A stretch of 64,000 bases of DNA from Mangifera indica. Taxonomy: Eukaryota > Streptophyta > Magnoliopsida > Sapindales > Anacardiaceae. The first letter of the stretch is position 1; every line of letters begins with the position of its first letter. The stretch is from the NCBI RefSeq assembly GCF_011075055.1, contig NC_058137.1, positions 6,743,463 through 6,807,462 of the forward strand, written 5' to 3'. The notes beneath the pieces are model-generated. The model did no database searches. It was given only the letters and a program-made list of their open reading frames with translations, and had not been told where the DNA came from. Below are positions 39,869-53,426 of this stretch, piece after piece. The position numbers were made by a program, and so were the translations under genes.

Positions 39869-41194
39869 TTTTAGGACGTCTTTTTTGATCTGATGTCAAT
39901 AGTAGATTTTTCTTAGAATTCTAATGTTGACAATGGTGCTTGCTTGCTCACAATTTACCTCATCTCGTACTCCAATTAGCCTCCATTTAATAGGTCAATG
40001 CGACGTCTTGGTTGAGCAATTTATTGACTAGTCAAAAGTAAAAAATTGTAGATGACACATTTCCTTTCAATTAAATCTAACACACGGTCTGAAGAATCAA
40101 TGTGAGTGACTGAATTAAGGAATAAAATATGCTGTCAACTTCATCACTTCATTGAAAATTCGTTGTCCACAGGTCTGGTCGACCACCAGGCTCGCTGTGT
40201 TTATAATCGAAGTCTAAAAAAAAATTACAAACTAGTCATTTATACAAAGCATAGACATAGTGTGTGACTGATTCTGCAAATAATAATTCAATTCAACATG
40301 TGTTTGTCAACTTAAACAAATATGACGACGACAAAGAAAGCAATGCCTTCCAAGAAATTACAAGTATTTATTAAATCAACCTTAAGACTCTTCTAAACCC
40401 TTATCATGTTTAAAATTTAAAACAAATAACATTTTCTGCACATGGGAATAGAGAAGAAGGTAGGAATGGAAGACTCAACACAAATTTTCTACGTCGTTGC
40501 ATAAAATTCCCATGTTCACATTTTTAACGGAAAAATCTACCACGTCTCCTATAACAAATATATTGATACGTTATTCAATCTCAAATTAATTAATTTAAAA
40601 TTATTTTAATATAAATAAATAAATTATTAAAACCCTAGTTTTTTAGACGGGGATTATTTTGTTTAACCACTCAAACTTTTATTTAATGTAGATGATAGTT
40701 TGATACTTTCAATAAAAAATATTAAAATTTTGGTCTTTTTAATAAAAAAATAACAATTCAATACCTCTAGATTATGTCGTCTCCCGAACATATTTATATG
40801 TTTGTCCCCGAATATATTCTCCACATATTGCATGTGACTCTAGAGCAGATCATAATCGTGACACAAAATGTAATCCAACAACGGCTGCAAAAGCTTGGGC
40901 TACTGAGGCCCAATAATATGAGCACAGTAAAACCACGCAGGGCTTTTTTGGGCAGTTTCCAACTTGATGACTGTCTCACTGTTTCTTCCCTTTCTTAACT
41001 GCAGTTAAAATTTGGCAAAGGCAGCGCTTTTGGATCAAATGTTAAGGATGGTTTCTCAAATGCAATAAATCATATAGAGCCATTGCAACGACGACTGGAA
41101 CTAAGACATATACTGTAGGTTAAGGTCACCAAAATAGCTACCCATATGCCCATTAATACAGCTTTCCAAGTTTTGAACCAAATATCAAATTGAG
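39869..41194. other. intergenic, no gene seen
   Basis: A short open frame at 40774-40998 has no known motif. No repeats with clear ends were found. Confidence 0.35.
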
Positions 41195-41333
41195 CAATGT
41201 TACATGAACACAATTGGGTATACGGTTGATGTGTCATTATATGATTAAATGTTATTTTATTTTTAATTTAAAATCACTTAATCACATAACGACATATTAA
41301 ATATATACTTAAAAGTATATACAAAGTTTTATT
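41195..41333. mobile_element. family A MITE upstream of FNR
   Basis: CAATGTTACATGAACACAAT at the left, AAGTATATACAAAGTTTTAT at the right, core TGTGTCATTATATGATTAAA and ATCACTTAATCACATAACGA. Shorter than the full unit. Confidence 0.6.
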
Positions 41334-41348
41334 GTATAAGATAGGATA

Positions 41349-41924
41349 GCGGTTTAGATGAAATATTAATTATTTTAGCCACTTTTTCAATTGTCTATAT
41401 ATATTTAGCCGTTTTTTTTTTCAATATACTTTTATAGTCACATTTGTGTTAGATTTCTTTTTAAAAATTAAAATTGTTTGGTTTGGTGCCTGATTGATTG
41501 GTCAATTATTTTTTACTAAAAAAATCTTTTAAAATGTAAGTTGTTTGATCTAGTTGCTTGGTTAGATTGCTTGGCTAGGTTATTTGATTGGGTGCTTTGC
41601 TGGCCGACCAAACACCTAGCCAAATTACTTTATTTAATTTTTTTTTTTTTGTTGATTGGCTTATCTAACACCTCACTAAGCAACTCGGCCAAACACCTTA
41701 CATTTTTTAAAGATTTTTTTTGGGTAAAAAATAGTTAATCAATTAACTAAACACCCGATCAACTAATTTTTATTTTAAAAAAGAAATCAAATATAAATAT
41801 GATTATAAATATATATTAAATAAAAATATGATTAATTATAAATATATATTGAATAGAAATATAGTTATATATGTATATATAATTAAAAAAAGTGGCTAAA
41901 ATAATTAATACCCGCTTAAACCGC
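41349..41924. mobile_element. 576-bp TIR fold-back element next to the FNR promoter
   Basis: The left end GCGGTTTAG...TATTAATTATTTTAGCCAC (41349-41390) is matched in inverse at the right end GTGGCTAAAATAATTAATA...TAAACCGC (41892-41924). The inside also mirrors: GCTTGGCTAGG (about 41568) against CCTAGCC (about 41615), and a GGTTTGGTGCCTGATTGATTGG stretch against a weaker inverse near 41740. No coding. I saw no convincing target duplication, so the class is open. Its right end is 199 bp from the FNR start codon. Confidence 0.65.
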
Positions 41925-42123
41925 AAGAGAACTTGATGAAAATGTGAGTCATCCATTTACTCATGAACTTATCCTTTCATGAGCCACTGCATTCGCTTTC
42001 TAATCTCCTCCACCCAATTCAATATCCATATTACTTTTCTCATCTCACTCTCTCTTTCATCAACCAACTACTGATCACCTCATTACATTTTTTATCTTTC
42101 TTCTTCTTTATCATTCAATTATC

Positions 42124-44219
<2,096 letters not shown>

Positions 44220-44689
44220 ATGCTTTATTACTTGTACAAACCCTTTTTTTCGTTAAAGCAATGATGCGTCTCTATAATCATCTCCTCTTCGTTGTGCAGA
44301 TAGTGAATGTCTATTATTCCCCTTTCGTTAATGAAGCAGTTTAGCTTACAGAATTTTCATGAGTTGAGGGGACATCATTTACCATGCAATATACTGCACG
44401 AGAATTTAACATGCTTTTCATTTCTCTTTATAATTTCTCATAATCATGATAATATGCCATTGAAGAATTACGTAATGCATACTAGATGACTGATGGAGTT
44501 GGTTTTGGTACGTTGGAGTCAAAGATGATACAATTTTCAAGACTTGCTCTATAATTATCGTTATAATATTGAGTCTTAAAGTATTATACATCAATACTCT
44601 TGTCCTTACACCCTTGTCCGCAATAGTGTCATTAAGAGAAAACACTATAACATAGTGAAAAAATGATATTATTTTTTCATTATTGACTA
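44220..44689. other. FNR 3' flank
   Basis: Probable 3' UTR, then a short spacer before the copia remnant. No other feature was seen. Confidence 0.4.
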
Positions 44690-44960
44690 ATTTGTCATCT
44701 CCTTTTTGGTGGAGGTATTTTCTACTATTGTGTTTTTATTAATGGATTGCTCCCATCGTTGCTAAAAAATAGGAGTCCCTTTGAAGTTCTTTTTTGGCAT
44801 CCTCTTGACTATGACATCTTGTGGATTTTTGGTTGTAATTATTTTCCACTGTTAACTTTGATTGTAACACATAAATTTGCCCCGTTTTATTCTATGTATA
44901 TTTTCTAGGTATGATTCTTCTTACTGTGGGTATCGTTGCTTCCATATACCTACTAGTCAT

Positions 44961-45318
44961 AAAGTTGGATTTGAGCTGAAATTATTGAAACTCAAAAATT
45001 AGCTCGACTCAAATAAACCTAAAACTAGCTTGGTTTAAGCAAACTCAAACTCAATCTAAAAGTCAAATTTTTGTTAGCTTGATCTCGAGCTCAAGCTTTA
45101 TGAATCAATTGAAACAATATTGTTTTGACTCATATGTATCAAAATAACATCATTTTAGTTATTTTAGCCAAACTCAAGTTGGAATCCTCTCAAGTGAGTC
45201 AAACTCAAATAACTTTGAGGCAAGCTTGACGAGCTTGAGTTTGACTTCACTCAAGTCAAGCTAAGCTTGAGCTTAGATAAACTTAAGCTCAACTCGGTTT
45301 GGCTTAAATCTAACCTTA
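44961..45318. mobile_element. AGCTCGAG-family element with 9-bp target duplication
   Basis: 358 bp flanked by ACTAGTCAT on both sides (44952-44960 and 45319-45327), inserted in the copia pol remnant. The ends AAAGTTGGATTTGAGC and inverse TAAGGTTAGATTTAAGC are similar. The interior is full of AGCTCGAG/CTCAAGCTT words on both strands. Non-coding. The 9-bp duplication suggests a Mutator-type MITE. Decayed relatives lie near 10960, 26637, 33040 and 61621. Confidence 0.7.
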
Positions 45319-46059
45319 ACTAGTCATGTCTACTTCTCCTACCATGTGGTGTTTCATGAGACCACATTTCATGGATATGTTGTTGTTCAACCCTCCTTGA
45401 ACCTTCATTCAGGGTTTTGCTCATTATCAGTTTTGTCCATAACTAATTCAATGCTTCAATGTTTTAGGCCTACATATATTTAATTCTCATATTCCATCAG
45501 CTAACCATATACAACCTGACCAAAGCTTACAACCATTGTCAAATTCTGCCTATTCTCTTGCCTCATTGTCAATTGCTCTATTGTCTTCTTTACTAAGCTC
45601 ATAAAATAAGTCTGCCTTCACTAACTCCCCTATATCACCTTTAATTGCTCCTATCCTTCTATTGTAATTTATTTATGATCAATCTAAGACACTAACACTT
45701 TGTTTAAAGTTCTAGAGTCTTTTCCCTATTGGCATCAAGCGATAAGTAAAGAGTATGATGCTCTTGTGTAGAACAACACTTGGGTTCTTGTTCCATTGTC
45801 TTATTTGTAGAATTTTGGTAGTTGCCACTAGGTTTACAAGGTTAAACGTTAAGTTGATGGGTCTATTAAGCTATATAAGGCTCGTCTAGTTTTAGGCTCT
45901 TATGGATTTTGGAGATACCTTTAGTCCTATTATCAAGTTGACTATAATCCACACCATTCTTGCTCTCGCCATTGTGTATATCAAGTCACGTCATCATCTT
46001 AATGTTAGAAGGTATCTCATCGAAAAAGTGTTCATATAGCAACCTCCTAATTTTATTGA

Positions 46060-46913
46060 GGGAAAAGGACTATTTTCCACCCATTTTTTAGGCCTATCTC
46101 AAACTCATACCCACGAGAGATGAAAATCCAGTTTTCCCACCCATGACCAAATTACCGTCCAATTTCTCAGTTAGGGATAAGGGAAAAATCGATATTTTAC
46201 TGTTTATATTAAAAAGTTATAAAGTTTATTACTTTTCACCCCTCTTAGGTTTTAGAAACTAACATTTCATCTTTAACCAAAGTTTTTAAACTTTGAAAAC
46301 TAACATTTTCACCCCCAAACCTAGGGTTTCCATAATTTTCAAAACGCAGCCATCCCCCATAACTTTCAAAAATAACAGTTTCACTCTCATTCTTTAATTT
46401 CATCTTCCGACGTCGTCACCGGCCTCCTCTTTCTCCTAGTGCGATGACGGTGGTGCGATGAAGAGACGGAGATCTCTTCGTCGCACCACCATGCGACGAA
46501 GAGGTACCCAGACGACAAAGCATTGTCCTTCGTCTGCTCTTCCAAATCTGGACAACGTTTCGTCGTCTAGATCTGGGCAATGAAGGGTCATCCTTTATAG
46601 TTGGAGATATGAGATCGGTGCAATACGTCAATTGTTAGTGGTGGCTGGAGAAGGAAGCAAACCCTAGGGGTGAAATCTAAACTTTTTAAACTTTGAGGAT
46701 GGGTTTAGTTGTCAGTTTTTAAAACCTGGAGGGGGGAAATGGTGAAATTTTAAATTTTTAAGGTTTTGAACAATAAAATATCGATTTTGCCCCTGCCTCT
46801 AACTGAGAAATTGGACAGCAGTTTGGTCATAGGTGGAAAAACTGGATTTTTATCTCCCGTGGATATGAGTTTGAGATAGACCTAAAACATGAGTGGGAAA
46901 TAGTTCTTTTCCC
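46060..46913. mobile_element. long-palindrome Mutator-like element, copy 3
   Basis: 854 bp starting GGGAAAAGGACTATTTTCCA and ending GGGAAATAGTTCTTTTCCC, with a perfect 9-bp duplication TTTTATTGA (46051-46059 and 46914-46922). It is inserted in the copia pol remnant, so the insertion is younger than that element. Arms: CAAACTCATACCCACGAGAG against its inverse near 46850, GTTTTAGAAACTAACATTTC and AAACCCTAGG. The loop (46430-46600) is built of GACGAAG, CTTCGTC and GCACCACC words on both strands. No transposase. Confidence 0.88.
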
Positions 46914-47969
46914 TTTTATTGACCCTAGCAGATTGTCTCATGTTTGTAGTCTTATTAAGGCTATCTATGACCCTAAGAGGCATCTCGTGCATGATACAAT
47001 TGAATATTCTCCTCTCTACTTGACCATGGGGTTTTCAACAACTAGTTTGATCCTTTATTGTTCATCCATTGCACCTTATCATTTGTTGTGATTTTGCTTG
47101 TTTATGTGGATGGTATATTTATGACTAGTTGTGATACGTTGATTGTTACAAATTATGTACCTACTTTTGTGCTTTGCCTTTGCTTGTTAGGACTTGGGTT
47201 CACTCAACTTTTTCCTTGATATGGAAGTTGTTTGACAGCCACCATGTTTATTTTTCTTATCATATTATTACATGATGAATATGTTATGATGTTTCCAGGT
47301 TGACTTATGTACTTCATGTGCTACACATTTTTTTTGTTTCGAGACATCAAAGTCTACCAGTAATGTCTTATACCTTGATGCTATCCTTTATCGTAGCATG
47401 GTTGATTATCTTCAATATCTCACCCTTATTTAGTCTAATATTGTCTTCATTGTAAATCAAGTCATCCAACAACTATTTGTTTCCTACTCACTGATACATG
47501 CGTGTAGTCGAATGTCTTTTTTTGGCATTTTAAGGGTTAAGGGTACCTTGTTTCATGGTCTTATTTTTTATTGTGACTCCAACCTTTATCTCTTAGCTTA
47601 TTTGAATGTTGATTGGATTGTCAATGTTTTCACTTGATAATCTGTCACCGGTGGTTGTGTTTTTCTTGGTTGTAACCTTGTTTGTTGAAATGTCAAGAAT
47701 CACATTGTTGTATCTTGATCTACTAAGGAGTCAAAGTACCATGCCCTTGCTTGTGTTGTTGTTGATGTTATGAGGTTTTGTTATTTTTTGTGCGCACTTG
47801 ACATTCCTTTCCACTCATTTATGCTCTTGCCTTACGTCAATTAGTTTGCTTTTCACATTAAGGTCTCTTAACTTATGGATATATGTACTAAGGGGTTGTC
47901 TTGCACATGCTTTCTTTTTTAGTGTCTCCAATTGTAGTTTCGTGAGCTCCCATTACAATTGCAAGGGAG

Positions 47970-48155
47970 TGTTATAGTAAATATATGATTTTGATTATTG
48001 TAATTATATTTCCTTTTATTTGAATGCAATTAATCCTAATCCATTTTTTCCATTTTTATAAGTTTAAGATTACTTTTCGGACTATAAATAAATAAATAAA
48101 TAATATATATATATATTGTACAACTTTTCATTAGTAATATACAATTTGATTCACA
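47970..48155 (+). repeat. 3' LTR of the copia remnant
   Basis: After a purine-rich GCAAGGGAG (47961-47969) the sequence TGTTATAGTAAAT... runs to ...TTTGATTCACA, with TG/CA ends, 186 bp. It follows the end of the pol remnant at the expected place. No 5' LTR was found in the window. Confidence 0.65.
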
Positions 48156-48721
48156 ATTCCTCAGCCTCATCCATGTGCTAATTCGCAGGAGTATTTAGTT
48201 GCTTTATACCTCTTGAGAAGTTCTCCTAATCTACAAGAACTTGAGATGTTGGTTGGTTATTTTGTTTTAATCATTGCATCAACAATGTGAGCTTGTCTGA
48301 ACTAATGCCATTTCACTGCCTTATTCTATATGTTTACCTGATAAACTTTTTGAAAATCTAGATTTTAACTTACTCAATAGCATGTAGGTATTGTATATTT
48401 GTTGATGAGAAGGATTGAATGGGAGAAAGAAACATTCTCAGAAAGGAAAAGTAAAAAATTGGCTATTTTTAATTTAAGAATCAGTAACGAAGAACCCTAT
48501 TTTAGAGACTTTATTTTGATACATTATTAAAAAAGATTTAAACTCGTACTTTTTTATACATAAAACTTATTTTTTAATCATTCAAAATATCTCTTGCAAA
48601 TTAAGAATCTTGATATTGTTATTAAATATAATTCATTTGTTTTCAACCATTTCTTTTTATATTATTATTGCATCACAACAATGATTTTATTTTATAATAC
48701 AAAGTTGTTTTTATAATCTAA
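48156..48721. other. intergenic, no gene seen
   Basis: AT-rich sequence between the copia LTR and a family A MITE. No frame, RNA or repeat signature was recognised. Confidence 0.35.
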
Positions 48722-48899
48722 CAATAAAACTATGTATACCTATTTTTGGTATACAATTTGTGTACACAGATGAGGTGTTATTATGTGATTGAATGTTTCT
48801 TTATCATATAATGACACATATTTTAAAATCATATAATTATATAATGACACATCACTATGTACATAAATTATGTACTAAAAATGGGTACATATAACATTG
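48722..48899. mobile_element. family A MITE
   Basis: CAATAAAACTATGTATACC at the left and GGGTACATATAACATTG at the right are inverse-like; the core has ATTATGTGATTGAATG and repeated ATAATGACACAT. Confidence 0.7.
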
Positions 48900-49123
48900 C
48901 TCATAATCTAAATGTCCAAAAAAAAAAATTTTAAAAAGCTACCACTAATATGGTCACATTATTTTTTTCATTTAATGGGAATTTATTATTATACTTTGGT
49001 TAATCTATTTAAATCTTTATTCTATAACTAATCACTCAAATATTTATTGATTTTATACTATGGAACGACGTCAAACATATAACAAAATCTAGTAAATTTT
49101 TATATAAAGGATCAATTTTTAAT

Positions 49124-49345
49124 GGGAAAAGAACTATTTCTCACCCATTTTTTAGTCCCATCTCAAAAGCATACCCACACCAGATAAAAAACTCAAACAC
49201 TCACCTAAAGTTTAATCTGTTTGCATCCACCCACAACTGCCGTTAAATTATCCGTTAAATAAAGGGGTAAAACCATCATTTTACTGTTTACATTCCACTG
49301 ATATAATTTTATCACATTTTTCCCCTCTAATTTTATAAGATTATT
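49124..49345. mobile_element. left-arm remnant of a long-palindrome element (copy 4)
   Basis: It starts GGGAAAAGAACTATTTCTCA and follows copy 3 closely for about 220 bp (ATTTTTTAGTCCCATCTC, CATACCCACACCAGA, GGGGTAAAACCATCATTTT). Similarity then fades and no right end was found. Truncated or rearranged copy. Confidence 0.6.
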
Positions 49346-51280
49346 GAAAAATCTATTTTTTATTTGTCCATTTGCTATGGTCAAAAAGTCACTGTTAACC
49401 TTCTAAATATTTTATGTTTCTATTTTTTCTGCCTTCTATCAGGCTTTTTTAAATTGACTGATGAGGACCTAGAAATTAACAAAACTTATTTTCGATTAAA
49501 TCACATTCATTTCCCACCCAATATTGATATTACCTATATACCCCCATCATAAATACCCCTTACGATGTTATCACCATCTTATCCCAAAACGCAGACTCAA
49601 GCTCCAGCTAAATACAACTTCTTAGATTATAATTAGAAACAAAAATCATTCGAACTCTATCTGGCTCGCTCACAATGCAAATAAAGTTTTTTTTTTTTTT
49701 AACAGAATTGAATCATCCTTTGATACAGAGTAGGCTAAATCCCAAATCCCAAATACAGTTCATATTATTTTTCTTCCTTCCAAAAGATGAAAATGATTTT
49801 TCTCAGTTCCAGGTTAATGTTAAATTGTTCCTTATGTGAATGGTGAGAATTGGGCTTTTCTTAAATAAGCAATTGGCTTTTTTATAAGTCCTATAAGCCA
49901 CTGCTCCAGCAACCATGTTTTGGAGATGGTTGGTTCCAACAGAGATTTTCAGGACTGTTTTCAGGCCTGCTTTGATGCTGTCCCTCCCTCCTTAGGTGCT
50001 ACAGGTACTGGTTCTGCAAATCTAAGTCTGAAACCTTTACCTGCTGCCCCCTAGGAATCTTTTGCTTCCTCCTGCCGCCATGTTTTGTCCTGGACTGGAA
50101 AAATAGAGATTTACACAAAATGGTTGGTGCCATTATAATGAGGATTTTCTACAGAACGGAACTAAAGGAGTAGCTGCAACTGCCACTGTGAAAATTCTGC
50201 ACTGTAAATTCTCACTGGAAGTAGCTTCTAATTTCCCCAGACTGCATACTTTTTGTAGCTCTATTGTCAAGCAAACGTGCCTAGTTTATAACAGACGGAG
50301 CTGCTGCAGAATTAGTTTCCAGCTGAGCTGCTTTCCGCTTTGGCATTCGCTGCCCAGAACTGGCAAGAAGAAGTGCAGTTTGCCGCCTAGAACAGTTAGT
50401 TTTCCACGGGAAATTTCCTTCCAGACATGCTCCACGACTAGCTGCTGCAATCCGGCATTTTGCATTCCCAGATTCATGTTGTCATCAAGCCACAGTCCTT
50501 TTTTTTTTCTCCTCCAGCAGTGTGCCTTCCTGCTCCGGTCATCAAGTTTCTGCTCTTGATTGGGTTTGCAGGAAACCTGCCCAACTTAGAGAGGTGGTGG
50601 CTACTTTTCTCCTGGTCCAGGTGCTCCCTTGCTTCTGCAATCACTGGGTAGCTTGTTTTTGCCCTTTCAGATATGTCTTTCTGTAAAGGAGGGACAGGCC
50701 CCAAGATTTGCCCAACATCAAGTTATGCTACAGCTGAGTGCTTCGATCAAATCAACTCGGGGAAGATTGGTGCAAAGATAGGAATTAGGCAGCATACTCA
50801 CTGTGCAGCTGATTTTTTTTTCCCCTTTTTGTATAATTTTGTCTGTAACTTTTGTATAACTTACACTAGGTGGCCAGGCCTAATCCACGCTTACGATGTA
50901 AATTTAAGAAGAGTGACTGGGAGCGAGACCTAATCCACGCTTATGATGTAAATTTAAGAGCAATTAGGAACAAGTCGCCTTTTCTCTTGAACTCTATCAA
51001 GATAGAAACTTTAATAGACATTTAAGAGTGTCTGATGGCGTATTTCTTAGTGAGTATTGTGAAGATTCCGACCAGACCTAACTTGTTAGACCTTTGTTAG
51101 TTTGTTGTCATTTCCATTGGAAAGAGAGAGAGCATAGATTGTTCTGGAACCCTTCTTTGATAGACCAGTCTTTTTTTTTTTTTTCTAAATACACATTTAT
51201 TTATTTTTTTAAAAAAAGCTTTTTTGTATGCTCTCTCTCCACAAGTACTGCAACAATATACATAGTAATTTCTTATTCGT
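49346..51280. other. no recognised gene; contains a 52-bp direct repeat
   Basis: 49900-50900 is richer in GC than its surroundings and may be old retroelement DNA, but no protein block was recognised on either strand. At 50878-50960 the word CCTAATCCACGCTTA and the following TTAAGA stretch occur twice, 52 bp apart. Confidence 0.35.
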
Positions 51281-52032
51281 GAAAGGACTTATTCCTATCC
51301 AAGTTTTAACTCAATTTTAAAAGTATATATATAATAAATAAAATAAATAAATATTTATACATCTTTAAACTTTCATTAAAATTATGATTAAATATAAGAG
51401 TAAAATCATCATTTAATAATAATGTTAAAATATATATAATTTTATTTCATTTTTTCTTCAGGTTTTGAAAATTAACATTTCATCTCAGACTCAATTTTAA
51501 AAAGTGACTGATTTCCCCCAAATCTCTTAGTTTTTTTCTTTACTTTTTTTACCACTAATGGCCATTGGCAACTTCATCCCAAACTTTGCTAGATGATGGA
51601 GCGTCGTGTTTTATTAGATGACGCTAGTCATCCTTCACTAGACTACAATCGTTCTTCGGTTTGGACGATGAAATGTCTTTCTTTGTTGGATGATGATGAC
51701 ACCTTCGTTTGTCGTTCGCCTTTGTCAAGAGAGAGCTATCGTCCATTGAAAGAAGTGGCTGGATTTTAGGTTTGATATATAATGGAGAGAAGTAAATTTT
51801 ATCAAAATTTAATCTCAAAAAAAATTATTAATTTTTTAAACTAAGGAAGAAAATGAGATATAATTTTTATTATTTTAATATTATTAATAAATTAATAATT
51901 TTATCTTTTAATTTTAATAAAAAATTATTAATTGTGTGACAACAAATTAAAATTTAGGTAGGTATTTAAGTTGCTCATTTAATAATATATTGTCTTTTCA
52001 CCAAAATTAAAGTGGAAAATGATCATTTGGCC
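51281..52032. mobile_element. long-palindrome Mutator-like element, copy 5 (decayed)
   Basis: The left end GTGAAAGGACTTATTCCTAT and right end AAAATGATCATTTGGCC match the family ends. The arms hold TTTTGAAAATTAACATTTCA and AGAGTAAAATCATCATTTA. The loop has ATGATGGAGCGTCG and TCGTTCTTCGG words. Flanks TTTCTTATTC and TTTCTTTTC are alike but need an indel, so the duplication is not certain. Confidence 0.6.
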
Positions 52033-52562
52033 TTTCTTTTCAGGTGTAGTTCCTAGGCCTTGGCCCTAGCTCTATTTTAATATTTAACTAATTGTTTTGG
52101 TATTATAATTTGAATCACAGAGGAAAAAGTTTAATTATAAAAAGAAATGAGACCAAGTTTTTTATAATAATAATTTAAAATTAAAATTTTAATTTATTAA
52201 TTATTATAAAGTTAATCATTAAATTTAAAATTTAATCTATTTTATATAATTGATTTTATTGCAAAAAAATGATCCGACTTTCATAGAATTCCTTGGTACC
52301 AAAACAAAATTCTAGCCGTTTTCACTTAGAATGCTGGCAGAACGCAAGATTGAAAAAGAAAAAGATTTTTGAAATTTAATGAATGAAAAATCATTTTACC
52401 AAAGTTCTCGGGGGATATAATTACTTGGCCTAAAAAGAAAAGAAAATTGGATTAAAGCAAACGCAAGCATAAAAAAATGGGGTCCACGGTTTCTTACGAA
52501 AGGCCGTAAAGCAGCGCAAAAACCGTGAATAGCAAGGGCTGATGCATAACGCAGAGTTGTCT
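52033..52562. other. upstream region of the cold-shock protein gene
   Basis: AT-rich to about 52300, then less so toward the promoter. No gene. The distance from the palindrome copy 5 to the CDS is about 630 bp. Confidence 0.4.
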
Positions 52563-52563
52563 G

Positions 52564-52570
52564 TATAAAG
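52564..52570 (+). promoter_or_regulatory. TATA box of the cold-shock protein gene
   Basis: TATAAAG in the context CTGTATAAAGAAG, 98 bases before the ATG. A plausible transcription start about 30 bases on would give a leader of about 65 bases. Confidence 0.6.
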
Positions 52571-52661
52571 AAGAGAGAATCCTCCTCAAACTTATTTCTT
52601 ACTCGTAATTGTAAGCCTGCATTTTACTAGGGTTCTCCTTTATATTAGATCTCGATCGTCA

Positions 52662-53426
52662 ATGGCTCAGCTTACTCGATCAACCGGTAAAGTCACCTGG
52701 TTCGACGACGTCAAGGGTTATGGTTTCATCAGGCCTGATGATGGTGATGCAGATCTCTTCGTCCATCATAAATCCATCAAATCCCACGGTTATCGTACTC
52801 TCTACGAAAACCAGCCTGTTGAATTCGATGTTCAGCTTGAATCCGACGGTAAGTACCAAGCCCTTGACGTTACTGCTCCCGGTGGGGGACTACTTCATTC
52901 TCCTAAGAAAAACAATGTTCACAGCCGTGGCGGACGTGGCGCTGGATTTGGTGGAAACTGGAACGGTTCCAATGATAAGAGGAGAAACAATGGGTACGCG
53001 TCTGGTGGGGTGGTCTGTTATAACTGCGATGGTGTAGGACACGTGGCGAGGGACTGTACTAGTAACAGAAGAAATAGTAGCTATCATGGCGGTGGTTGCT
53101 ATAACTGTGGTAATCCTGAGCATTATGCCAGAGATTGTCCACGTCCAAATAATAATGGTGGCGGTGGCGGTGGGGGTGGAGGTGGAAGTGGAAATGGAGG
53201 TGGGTGTTTCAAGTGTGGCGGTTATGGGCACTTAGCCAGGGATTGTGTAAACAGGGGAAGCGGCAGTGGCGGTGGCGGTGGCCGTTGCTATAACTGTGGA
53301 AAGTCAGGGCACTTGGCCAGGGACTGTGTTGAGGGTGGCGGGAGGTATGGCGGCGGCGGAAGTGGTGGTCCGTGCTTTAACTGTGGGAAACCAGGGCACT
53401 TTGCCAGGGATTGCACGAAGGTTTAA
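52662..53426 (+). CDS. cold-shock domain protein with five CCHC zinc knuckles
   Basis: Intronless, 254 aa. Residues about 7-75 form a cold-shock domain with RNP1 KGYGFI (residues 18-23) and RNP2 LFVHH (32-36). Gly-rich spacers then separate five CCHC knuckles of the pattern C-[YF]-x-C-x4-H-x-ARDC (CYNCDGVGHVARDC, CYNCGNPEHYARDC, CFKCGGYGHLARDC, CYNCGKSGHLARDC, CFNCGKPGHFARDC). The last ends just before the stop. Plant relatives (Arabidopsis CSP1-4, wheat WCSP1) bind RNA and single-stranded DNA, unwind structured nucleic acid and help cold tolerance and flowering or seed development. Arabidopsis members carry two or seven knuckles; five is intermediate. The spacers are GGN-rich and prone to slippage. 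Intact. Confidence 0.95.
   Translation: MAQLTRSTGKVTWFDDVKGYGFIRPDDGDADLFVHHKSIKSHGYRTLYENQPVEFDVQLESDGKYQALDVTAPGGGLLHSPKKNNVHSRGGRGAGFGGNWNGSNDKRRNNGYASGGVVCYNCDGVGHVARDCTSNRRNSSYHGGGCYNCGNPEHYARDCPRPNNNGGGGGGGGGGSGNGGGCFKCGGYGHLARDCVNRGSGSGGGGGRCYNCGKSGHLARDCVEGGGRYGGGGSGGPCFNCGKPGHFARDCTKV

Larger units (their letters stand above)
44690..47969 (+). pseudogene. decayed Ty1/copia pol with two nested insertions
   Basis: Reading through stops and shifts on the plus strand, family blocks appear in the correct order. They are the integrase end (PFEVLFWHPLDYD, about 44780), GYRCFHIPTSH | VYFSYHVVFHET (about 44930 and 45325), the RT start (DTFSPIIKL, about 45915), then RT/RNase H (VDYLQYLTLI and NIVFIVNQV near 47400; SVTGGCVFLGCNLV near 47645; STKESKYHALA near 47725). 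Two DNA elements split it, at 44961-45318 and 46060-46913, each with 9-bp duplications of copia sequence. Many stops; clearly dead. Confidence 0.8.

Noticed and set aside
52890..53231. Minus-strand open frame rich in Ile/Thr
   Set aside because: Antisense shadow of the GGN-rich cold-shock protein gene.
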